DNA from: Meghimatium bilineatum | Lineage: Eukaryota; Mollusca; Gastropoda; Stylommatophora; Philomycidae | NCBI GenBank assembly: GCA_034231615.1 | Contig: CM067306.1 | Coordinates: 31,070,617-31,134,616, forward strand | Length of the DNA: 64,000 bases | Direction: 5' to 3' | Part shown: positions 37,701 through 50,416 of the stretch, in pieces | Numbering within the stretch: position 1 is the stretch's first letter | How the letters are laid out: the number at the start of each line of letters is the position of its first letter | Position numbers and translations under genes: made by a program | Notes under the pieces: model-generated | The model's input: the letters and a program-made list of their open reading frames with translations, nothing else | The model's database searches: none | What the model was told of the DNA's origin: nothing

Positions 37701-40700
37701 AGCTCTGCTGTTTCCACATATTTAAACTAAGTATATGATGATGATGATGAAACAATCCCTTTAGCTGCCAGCAGGTAGCTCTTGACAGCCCACAGTTTTC
37801 ATGACAAAAGCCCCGGTTCTTTCCAGATGTGCAACGATCCGACACCCGAACTCAAATAATGTCTCAACGGCATGAATGTGTATGGGTGGGGCCGTGTCTT
37901 GTTACCGAAGAAAGGCAGTTCGCCAGTATCCCAGGACTAAAATGTCCCGCCACACAGCACACACTTCTGGGTCAACTGTATCACAATTCTTCTCTCAGAT
38001 GTGTTTGACCCATCCGCAGTGATGGCACATCCAGCATTTACTGTCACCTCGGAAGGAGTCCGCCACAAGAGGAACAAAATACAATGTCCACCGGTCTGCA
38101 TCCCTTCGTCATCCATGTGGATTATTTCATAGAAGACAGCAAAAATAAGAAATTGAGATAAGATGTGACCATTATTTTTTCACAGTAGATATAGGTTGTC
38201 AGCCTATCCCCGAAAACTTAGTCTCCTCTCATGACATGTCTTGAAAGAAGACAGTGGCCCTATTCTTTGCACTCTGAACTAGAAGCTCAAGCACCGGTAG
38301 GAAAAACCAGGTAGATATCATAACACATAATTCATTTTTAAAAACTAGCAGATCTCAACAGTTGAACCCCTCTATAGCGTATCCTTTTATAACAAATATC
38401 CTTATATAACAACACTTTTCAAAATCTCCAATTATATTTATTTTATTTTGTATGTAGGGAATTTCTATTGTAGCATACATATTTTGTCGGTTCGGATAAT
38501 GTCGTTATAACGGGATTCCACATGTCCTAATGTGGCACTATTCTTTTCAATAATCAGGCCTCGTCACAGTTTGTTTTGAATTAAAACTTGTAGATCTTTT
38601 GGTCCGTATCAGAACGTATGATCAATAATCATCAGGTAACAAAGAACGACATGCAAGGCGTATACGATGTTGAAAAATCGTCCATAAATTAATATGCCAT
38701 AGTGATGTAACTGTTCCTGCCCCCCCCCGCCCCAAGTGAAGAGAGGGGCGCTGTGCTGGGGTTTGCCAGGATAGCACATGCGGTCTTGCGAACGGTAACA
38801 AAACAGAAGGGACGGTCGGTGTCTGGGACGCAGCTGCTATGCGCGCTAGACATAAACAAGTTCTCATAAATATCGTGTCACACAGCTCCAGCCAGACAGC
38901 CCAACTAACGTCAACAACAACAGACAGTTTAACGGTTTCTAGTATGTAGATAGAAGGGGTGGGCTCTCCATGGCCACATTCCAAAACAAAGTAGCTGCAG
39001 AGCGCATAAACAATACGTTGCACTTAAACCGAGTCATTCGTTAATTATACAGTCCTATCGACTCATTGATTTCTTTCTTCAAAAGCTACGCTAATTATCT
39101 TTCCCCGTGACTTTCATTTGTCATTTTGTGTATACCAAAACATATCAGATCCTAGGACAGATGATACGTATTTTAAGAACAAAATGTAAACATAGACACT
39201 AAAGTTGCATTAGACTACTATTATCCCATAACGGCTATAAAACCAGAGGCAGGCCATATAAAAGAAGGATCACAGAAATCAAAGAAGCCACAGGAACAAG
39301 CATACAAACAGCACACAGGAAGAACATCTCCAGCTCTTCTACCCCTGACGCTGCAAAGGCAAACAAAGGATACAGCGAATAGATAGATTTTGTGTATACT
39401 TTATGTCGACAGCCAATAAAATGCATGGAAAGTGAAATAGCGTCACTTTTTAAGGATGGATATCCAAAGTGTTCACATGACTATAGAATTGATGAGGAAC
39501 TCTTCTTAAACAATGTACTATAATGTTTTGACTAGTTTTGCCCAACTTTAAAATGATGTATCTCAGCAACTATATAACGCATATAATTGAAATTTGGTGT
39601 GTGAATTTGAAATGGTTCACCGCCGAAGACGGAAGTGTCGGACCATTGGCGCAAATAAAACGGCGACACAACGCATTTCCATTCTCTGGACTACATTCTG
39701 CTGGAAATCAAGTAGGACATGTCCTGCTACAAGAGAATTCAGCGGGAGTTTGAGAATGTACGCTGAAGAAGAAGAAGATATGGTTCAGACCCATCAATTA
39801 AATTTTACATTAAAATGCAGCTATTCTTTAAATTTCGTTTATTTGCGATATCAAAAGTTCACTTCTCAACACACAATTTAAGGTGTTTACAGTCAATTAT
39901 AAGACCTCATTTACACATGTTTTATTTATCATACAATTGGCGATGATTTCAGTGAAATAGCACTATTTTGCACCCTTGAATACATTGTGTTTAAGATTGT
40001 CTCCGGTGTAATGTCTGAAATGGTAAAATTTCTCGATACACAAAAATGAGTATGGCGACAAAGAATTTCATTCGTTTATAATAAAGAAAACTGGACATGA
40101 TGCACAAACATAAAGTATATATTTATTGCGTCTAACCAATTGTAACAGCATATGCAAAAAATTGCATTAATATACGGTGTTTTTCCAACTTTAAAAAAAA
40201 ATAATGTCCCACCTGTCTTTTTACAATCTCCATGCCCCCCCCCCTTCCCCATGTAACATATAGGACTACATATTTTTTTATATTTTTAAACATTTAATTA
40301 TTCCCTAATGTCCAGGGAATAATTGCCCCTTCCTCGACCTCTGTGGGGGGCGTGGGCCCCACGTTGAGAAACACGGTGTTAGGCGGTCAGTCAAACAATT
40401 ACATTTGCTTGACGGCAAAGTTAGTGAAACGCGCTTAAGGGAGCTCTTTCTACGACAGGTGATCCGCAAGCGTATTCTCAGACCCCGAAAGGGGAGCAAA
40501 GAATAGCAGCACAACCATCATTCATGCGTATCCTAATATGCGATTAAGGTGTGTCGAGATGGTTACCCTCATCGCATGCTCATTGCCATGATGAAGCATG
40601 TCCGGGCACCAGTAAATAAATACCTGTGTACAGAAAGTCAACATGACCTCAAAGGTTATTTTTTAATTATTTCCATCATTTCATTGAGCGGTCTTGGCTT

Positions 40701-43700
40701 TTTTGACATGCAACTCCAAGTCTATAAATAGTGACCATCGAAAATCACGACAATAATTAAAAAAACGTAACAAATTAAGCCTTGTTTACTTTCTGTAGCG
40801 ATGTTCACTGTCGATTGTCTCGGATGAAGCCTGTTGTAGAGACATGGCTGAACTGCTGGGAGGAAATCTGGTATTAGTTCTCAAAACTCCTGTTGATTAG
40901 CAGGATGCAGTCTGGAGAACGGAATACGCCTTGTCGTGGTTTAAAGCTAAGATGCAATATCGGCGAGTTTCGTCCTACACATCCGACTTCAGTATTCTGG
41001 GTCACTTTGACCCTCTTGTGGGATGGGACAGCCAACTCCATCCCAAAACATTCGTAATCATTTCTAAAGACAAGTATGGAAAGTAAAAAGTATTGCTATT
41101 ATTTGCTCTATGAATGCTCTACGTCAGGGCTATTCAATTGGCGACACGCGGATCATTGCTAAAACAGTGAAATAAAGTTATAAAAAAAATATTTTTTAAA
41201 TAAATCTGGCCCGTGATGACACCAATTTTCTACATTTTGTCCCCCTAGTAAATATAGTTGAATAGCCCTGCTCTACGTCATCTAGTACGTATGCCAGATC
41301 ATCGCGTGTCAAATATACTTCTCTATGGTGAGTTGCAGAAGGACACACGATCTCAAAGTGGATAAAAGAAACTCTACAAGGACACGTTAGAGACATCAAT
41401 GAAAACCTTTGCAATAGACCAAGATACGTGGGAAAAATAGAGATACATCGTGCTCTAGATCTTGCTCACCATCTTGTGAAAACAGCATGCCAAGGGTGAG
41501 TGTAGCTACAAAGTTACATATAGACCAACAGCCATCTATAGTGGTCATCCCATGCCGGAACTGTCGATAGACATTTGCAGCCAGAACATGGCTTATTGGC
41601 CATCTACGAACTCATTATCAAGCATAATCAAGGACATAACTCTTAACTGAATTTCAAAAGTGAGTGTAACAAATCACTTATGATGGACGACGAACAACAC
41701 AAGACTGCGGAAAATATATTTTATGAATGTTCTGAATACAAGACGTGGACACATAATGACATAGAAACAACACTAGAATCAAAACTTCTGTCTGAGCTGC
41801 AAAAGTAGGTGGGGTTTATTGAGGAGACAACAATAAAAATAAAGAAATATTTAAGTGAACGAAAGAAGAAATTATCATGCATCAAATAAACTGAGTAGAA
41901 AGCCGCAAATATCGAAGCTTTTTGTAAACTAACAGTAATTTACTGTCTTCACATTCACATACGACTATATTCAAGTATTCGATTTATTGGTCACTCTCGT
42001 TGGCTGATTCATGACGTCATTATCACTGTTCCACAAGCCAATAATAAAAAAGCAAGGGAGTTATCAGTTAGAGGGCCTCTACTTCCTGTTGGCTGTGTAA
42101 ACTAAGTGTACAATAAAATATTAAATAGGCGACAAGAAACAACACAGATTGATGACATTTCACCCCATATTTTAACTTGCCTCCGATTGGTTTACTGTAG
42201 CCCCGCCTCTATGACAAGTATGGAAGCATAATAATGACAACCAAATATAACTTGGAAGAACAGTTTTTTTTTTTAAAAACCGGTTGTTGACAGAAAGTTT
42301 AAAATTGTGATCGTCTGTGCCTGTTTGTTTACACTGAGCGTAACGAGAACTAAATGCACTGCATTTTTTACCTCATAAAATTGTGAAGCAGGTTGAGACG
42401 TGACCCAGTTTACCGGGCTTATTTATTGATAGAAAGTTGCCAGGAGGTGGGCGAGGGTTAGGAAGATGGAGAAGATTCTTGAATGTTAACTGTTAAGCGC
42501 ATGTTTTCACAACACACTGAGATTGTGATTGCATATAGTGAAGAGAGACCGTTATTGTTGTCAGTGGAGAATCAGTAATGTTTATATATAATAAGCACAG
42601 AGAACGTAATAGAGAAAATTATATTTACTTCTCGAAAGATTTCATCCAGAGAATGTGTAGATATATCCAGAGAATGTGTTGATATACACATCCAGAGAAT
42701 GTGTTGATATACACATCCAGAGAATGTGTTGATATACACATCCAGAGAATGTGTTGATATACACATCCAGAGAATGTGTTGATATACACATCCAGAGAAT
42801 GTGTTGATATACACATCCTGAGAATGTGTTGATATACACATCCAGAGAATGTGTTGATATACACATCCAGAGAATGTTTTGATATACACATCCAGAGAAT
42901 GTGTTGATATATCCAGAGAATGTGTTGATATACACATCCAGAGAATGTGTTGATATACACATCCTGAGAATGTGTTGATATACACATCCAGAGAATGTGT
43001 TGATATATCCAGAGAATGTGTTGATATATATACATCCAGAGAATGTGTTGATATATCCAGAGAATGTGTTGATATATACAAACGCAAACGGTGATATATT
43101 ATGTACATATCTATATATGATGGTGATGAAGTTTGGCAATGTTGACAAACATGTCCCATGACAAAGGCACTTGAAAAAGATTGCTGCGTGTGAAATGAGA
43201 TGTTTGAGGAAAGCTATAAATGTCACCAGAAGAGACAGACGGAGAAATGAATATATCAGTAAAGAAATAAAGACTGACAAGGTAAGACTACAACGAGAGA
43301 CATTAAACCAAGTGGTTTGGCCACATCATGAGAATGGAACCAACGCAAACAGCCCTTCTTTCCTAAAACAGCAGAGAATTCGAAAACTAGGCAGACCAAG
43401 AACTAGATGGATGGAGACAATCAAAGAAACATTAAAGAGACAAATCCAGGAACAGTGTAATGAAATTTCGCTAATCACTCAAGACATGGTTATGATAGAA
43501 AGGAAAGAAAAGGAGAGAAGGACAATAGCGAATGACGGAGGAAGCAAAGATGGAACAGCATGACAGGGAAGAAGAGAAGGGGGAGATAGGGGTAAGAAAG
43601 GGAGGGGAGAGTGCACAGAAAAAAAGTGGAAAGTGAAAATAGATAAGCTACAGAGAACCTCAGGTATCAAGCAGTGCAATAAAAAGTAGTAGAAGAAAGG

Positions 43701-46700
43701 CAAGTGTGGTGCAGCAGCTACAGAGGACCTCAGACATCAAGCTGCGCAACAGAAATACGCTAGAAGAAAGGCAAGAGCTGCTCAATATCCCACAGACTCC
43801 TCCCACACATGCTCAGATTCTGGTAGATAATTTCAGGCACTCACTAGTCACAGTCGGGCACACCGGAGTGATCATCATCCCAGTTTAGCTGAATGGTCAT
43901 CGTCGATTTCTACGAACGAACAACGTTAGGAAAGAACACAATCTGTGTAAAATGTTATCCCCGCGTATCCAGCATCCATATATACACTCATTACTCGTTA
44001 GGGTCGTAGGGGTGCTACACTGGATGCGTTAAGGCACAATGTCCTCCAGCGATTTCTATCTTTAGCACTGCAGATAAATGTGGAAAAATCACAACCTGTC
44101 AGACGTCTTTGATGTGTGTCCATGATTTTCTATATCCTGCTTTTCTTCTTACTTCCAATATTCTATGGAAGATCGTTTTTGAAAGAGAATGATGTCGGCT
44201 TACTTGATCAAATTATGCACGTTTGGTTGTTTTATTATTGAAAGTAGTGATTCCTGTAGACATCTAATGTATTTCTTAATACATACGTATCGTGTGCTCT
44301 CTATACGTCTCTAACACAGCAGATGATAGCAGAATACCATATTCAGTCATCGCACCGTAGGCTGCAAGCACATCACGAAACACGAAGGTTGTTAAACTGA
44401 CCACGAAAAAAAAATATATATTAAAAGTTTGGCTTCCAGATATAACTATTACCTGGCAATATCTTCCTAGTTTAGTCGTGACCTTCAACTATAAAACCTA
44501 TTGTGCAATGGAGAAACAGCCTTCGCCCTGATATAATCAATATGGACACCAGTCCTAGGTTGAAAGAGGCGGGCCTCGACCACATGAGGCAAAACCATTA
44601 GTAAACAAACAAATAAAGGAAACAGCCTTCTAAAATGACTCAATTGATATTCCAATGATTTTCATTGGCTGTCGACACAAAGTATGATCATGGTGATCAA
44701 CAAAAATTAAGGGAATAATGAAATTAGTCCTATCAGAAGGCTGGTTCACAATTAGCACATAGGTTTTAGAAAGTCGACGGTCACAGCTTAGTGTACCCAA
44801 GTCACATTCAAGATAGTTACAAACTAACGAGAATCTAAAAACATATGATCATGCAGTCATATGACTGTGACTTGAAAGCAAACCAACACAAACGGTAAAC
44901 CGTATTACAAACTACAAACTGTAGCGATAAATCGATTGACTTATGAAAGAAAAATTTTTAAAGCACATTTTGGTGGAGAAAATTAGCTTCATTCTGTGAC
45001 ATCTTACTGACTACGATGTTGAAAACAATCTGGCGACGAGAACGGAATCTCAGAACACCAGCTTTCCAAAATTATGACAAATCCTTCTTCAGAACAGTAC
45101 TCTTCTTCTTTCCTCTCCACCCCCCGATTCTAAACAGCATCACTTATCTTGGCCGACACTTCTTTCGCGATTTTCATTTGCTGGCTACACAAAGTGTATA
45201 CACAAAGTGACCAGTCGCATCAGCAAAGATAAACGAAGCTTTTTTTTTTTTGGAATAGTCAGTAGAGCTGTTTCCGCGATCCTTCTCATACTCCTACAAA
45301 TTAGAAAAATGTAGTCTGGAGAAAGGAATGCGCTATCATGGTTTACAGCTTGGCTGCAATATTTGCACCTTTCGGCCTGACACACCCGATTTTAGTATGA
45401 CTTTTACTCTGTGGGATGAGACAGTCAACCCCACAGTCAAAAAATGTTGTTAGAGCCTCTTTGTTTTCTTCTCTTTCCAAGATGTTCTCCTTATTCTACT
45501 ATATATCTACATCTTAAAGGCATCAACTCTGTTTATTGTTTGTTTATCTGAGCCATACATTAATATAGAATATATGTAGCATTTAAAAATTCTAGTTTTT
45601 AGCTTGTTTGTAATTTATTTAGATGTTAATATTTTTCTCATGTCATTGAAAGTACTTTTAGCCATTCCTATTCTCCTTTTAACTTCTGTTTCACATACAC
45701 CATCATTTGTGTTTATGTGTCCATGATATTGGTAATGTTCTACTTGTTGCAGTTTCTCTCCCTGATTTTTATGTTTAGCACCTGTTCTGTGACTGATTTT
45801 TATCATGGTTTTGTTTTGTTTTTTGGATGTTTATATCTAGTCCATATTGATATAGTCCCGTCAAAGATCAACCAACTGATATGACCAATCAAATGACCCT
45901 TTGCTTGGACATCCGGAAGACCGGACTATGTTGTAAAGTTGGTAACATGGCAGATCATAACAAAGTTGGTAAATATACCTGCAGACGACGAGTGTAAAAA
46001 TAGAACATACACTAGCGCGTACACGTAATCATAACAGCTTCTGACTGCGCATGTCACAAGCATTCTGTAATAACACTGCTAGCATATATCTATGTGTATG
46101 CATCTGTTGTGCAACTTGCTGTCTAGATGTCAAGGTTGTCTCGTGAGCTCATTTTAAAACAATGGCTACTACCAACAGACCGGAGAGAGAGAGAGAGAGA
46201 CATCTCTCTGAATGTTTTGAAGATATATCACCAAATAATCATTTATGCTGTTACTCGACGTGTCAGCCAATGGTTTGCAGCTGTTGTTGCTATTGCAAAG
46301 TCTGCCGGACTGTATTGGCAATACCCTCACTAAAGAGATTTCGAGAAAGCTGTCGGGCTATGATACGGCGTAATAATTTTTCTAAACTGCCCGTGTTGTG
46401 CAGGACTCGAAAGGGGAGAAACACTGTTTGTCGTCCATCAAGTCGTAAAAGGCGATTAAGGAAGTTATGAGGCGGAGTTGGCCGTCCTATCCCATATCGG
46501 GTAAAAGTGATTCAGCAGTCATGCTGTAGTAGATGTGTCAGACCGTAAGTAACAGATACTGCAGCAAAGGATTTAACCATGACACAACGCATTTCACACT
46601 CTGGACTGCAGGAGTAGAAGAACGAACGAGGAAGAACTCTAGATAATACCAGTGCTCCCAGACTCGGATTGTGCACACCGGTTATGTTTATATTTAGCTA

Positions 46701-49700
46701 GTGCACAGTTGAGCAACGACCGTCTCCAGTAAGACCTGTTATCTAGAATTGTCACGTGATCGGACGGGTACCCTAGTTGGATTTCGGTTGTTCCCTATTT
46801 ATATACTTTGGAGTCGTCTTGGCTATTTTTGGCATGCGATTCCACGTATGTAAATAGTCACCAACCGAAATTCAAACAATAATCAAAAACGTAACGAAGA
46901 GAGTCATAATTAATTCAGCTGAAAGGTCTTTACTGATAATGGTCATGGTTGAGCTGTACCTGTCAAGCGGACAATAAACATAGAAGTAGTGTTTATTATA
47001 CGCCTATGATCTCAGCCAACGAGGACAGTGTGCAATAAATAAGGTAAACATCTGCTCTCCAAAGGCCTTTTCGTGACCTATCGACCGATACACGCCCCTG
47101 AACTACCCTATTATTATAATAATAAGACCCACAACCTGTCAGGGTCGTAAGGGTGTCACACTAGATGCATCCGTACAAAAAGCTATCCTAACAACTCTAT
47201 CCTCAGCCATTTGGAGGGGTGCAGAAAAAAAACATGCACTGACTATTCCTTGATGTTATCATTCTATGACTTTCTCTGTGCTCCTTTCACCTTCTACTGT
47301 CCCGTGAAAAATAATTTTAGAACGCAACCCCCTATTTAATGTCACTGATTAAATAATCTATCAGGACGTGAACCTATAAAGATGAATTTCCAACACAGGT
47401 TGAACTTGCCTCAAGTCCTTCTGTAATATCCATGCGCACAAATCCCAAGTAGAGTCACTTATCTAGTTTGAAGCGACTTATCATATTGATCACTTGCTAT
47501 CTAGCTTGAAGCGACTTATCATATTGATCACTTGATATCTAGCTTGAAGCGACTTATCATATTGATCACTTGCTATCTAGTTTGAAGCGACTTATCATAT
47601 TGATCACTTGCTATCTAGATCACTTGCTATCTAGTTTGAAGCGACTTATCATATTGATCACTTGCTATCTAGCTTGAAGCGACTTATCATATTGATCACT
47701 TTGCGTATGCTTAGTGTCGCCAGCCAAAAATAAAAACACAGAAAAAGTCGCATCAGCAAAGATAAGTTACGCTGTCTGCGATCTGCGTGCAAGACTATAC
47801 ACATACTGGAGGACTTGCATAAAAGCCCTATATCCGGGTATCAGTATAGTGTTACGGTCGCAGTGATGCAGCAGATGTTTACACTTAGTAATACTGATGA
47901 CTCAACGATACGGCATGCGCCTCGGCAAGAGGGACACTTGCTTAATCTCCGTTGTGTTTTTTATCTTCTGCTTTAATAATAATAAATATTCCCGGAGGTT
48001 GTGGGGGCTGGATTATAGGAACCACGACCTCCACTTTTGTATGGTTGTACGGCTCTCATATAACCAAATCTCCCGTGTGTTGCCGGGGCCCGAAAGGGGA
48101 GCAAAGAATAACAACACTGTTTACCTTCCACGCATGTCGAAAAAGGCGACTAAGGAGGTTATGGGATGGAGTTGGCTGTCCCATCCCATATAGGGTCAGT
48201 GACCCAAAGCCATGCTGAAGTCGGATATGTCGCAGCAATGCTGTAAACCATGACGCAACGCATCCCGTTCTCCTGACTACATCCTGCTAATCTGCAGGAG
48301 TTTGAGAACGAACGCAGAAGAAGAAGATATAACCAAACTGGATTAATGTCCGCGGTTGAAAGGTTAGTACCTCACCGTAAGAAAATCAAAATCTGCGTTC
48401 AGTCACAGACGTCTAGATTTATAAAAGAGACATGCTAAATTGTCACAAAAACGGTCGGTCAACAAGCGTTGCCGGGATTTCCTGTTCATTAACAAAATTT
48501 TCACTAGAACGGTTAGAAAATGTATGAGCCCTGTATATACCAAGTACTTCTCCTAGAATGGTTCTGCGCTCTGATCTCACGCAGCGTCACTTATCTCGGG
48601 TTTATCGGACCTTTTCCGTGCTCTTAATTGGCTGGCAACACAAAGTGTACGTAAAGCTACCAATGATCAGTCAAATATGTGAAGATGAGTGGCTCCATGT
48701 GAGATCAGTACGCAGGACTAAAGTTTTCAGCTTGAATGCGACATCTGTGCCTTGTGAAAATTCATATCCGACTTCGTAATGGCTTCTGGTCCTATTTTAC
48801 CCTCTAAAGGGATGGAACAGTCAACCCAACCCTCATAGTCGCCTCTTAGGAAATGCATGACAAGTAAGTATCGCTAGTCTTTGTTTTCCTTTCCGGATCT
48901 GGTAACACAGTCACACCATTACCCGTGTTCTGATCTTAGGACCTGGTAACACAGTCACACCATTACCCGTGTTCTGATCTTAGGACCTGGTAACACAGGC
49001 ACACCATTACCCGTGTTCTGATCTTAGGACCTGGTAACACAGTCACGTCATTACCTTTGTTCTCCTTTCAGGACCTGTAACACTGGCTCCTCATTACCAC
49101 CATTAGCCCAACCATCCTCCAAATCTCATCATAAACCACATCCTTTCCCATAGCCACCATTACACCTCTGACCCTCATTAGTTGCAAAAACTTGCAAGAA
49201 AAACACAAGTAACTGTGAGCCTCATTCTCATAAATCAAGTCAAATACTGGCATGTTTCCCGCTAGGAACACATTGAGGGATTTTGTAGCTGTGTGATAAA
49301 GGCCGCATGCTCTTACTGTCGCCACGTCAGTGACAGGGTAAATTTTTTAAATTTTCCCTCCGACAGAAAAAAACCCAAATCCTTACCAAGAGCTGGCCAT
49401 GGACCTCATAGATGTGAGCTCAAACCTCTCGGCCATGCGATACATCTTCTCATTAATGACTTCTATATATCGACCCTCGCCAAGAAGTCACTGACGCAGT
49501 GCATGTTTCCCAGCCTGTGTGTAACACATGTACGCAAACATTAGCGACAAAAACGCCATCAAAATTGTTGATGTCCTCAAAGCATGAATCTTCTCGTTTG
49601 TGACCAGCTTTGTTTTCCAGTTCACCTATTTATGCTGGCAATTTGTGCGCGCGCTAGCGTATGTGAGAATGAGCATGCATATTTGGTCGGTGCAATTATA

Positions 49701-50370
49701 CTAAATATTGTTGTTTGTAAATCTCCAGTGTCGGACTTAAATCACCAACCCGGAAGTGAAACTGTTCGTCGATACACGAACTACGTACTACTTACAACGT
49801 AAACAAAAACACGGAGTGCTCTAATTTGACCTTCCACTATCTCCCGTACAAGCTAACGACTCTAGTTTATCTCATTTTGAAGCAGGGTTGCCATATTTGC
49901 TATTTTCAAACATTAATGGCCATAAAAATATGTTGTCATTATTTGTCCTTTTTTTAGTCCATTTTAGAAGGCATATATGTTTGCTTATTATATATCTATC
50001 TGTGTGTGCGCGTGCGTGCGTGTGAAAGAGAGAGAAAAGTCACACCAGAAATTATAGTGAAAAAGTATATATTAAAAATACAACAACTAATACACAAATA
50101 TTATATTATTTAAACAGCTATACTAAAAAATAATAAGAATGAAAACAATTAACGTTTCGATATATGATCGTCTGAACAAACATAAGAAAACAACGAATAA
50201 TACAGAATTTATACAAAAAAAATTTTTTTTTTAAAACAGCATGTGTAACGGAATGGCGAAGAACGGAAGAACATGATCATTACACACAATACGTTCATAA
50301 ATAAACTTGTGCGCAACATAAATACATTGCGAAGATATATATAAGACAAGAAACTAGGATAATATCTAAA

Positions 50371-50416
<46 letters not shown>

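Noticed and set aside
38622..39023. 133-codon minus ORF as a gene
   Set aside because: No domain, no splice context, contains a homopolymer-coded stretch and lies in transposon-rich intron sequence.
42572..43280. Three overlapping long minus-strand ORFs (136-212 codons)
   Set aside because: They are translations of a 25-bp minisatellite; residues repeat as the DNA does and there is no other support.
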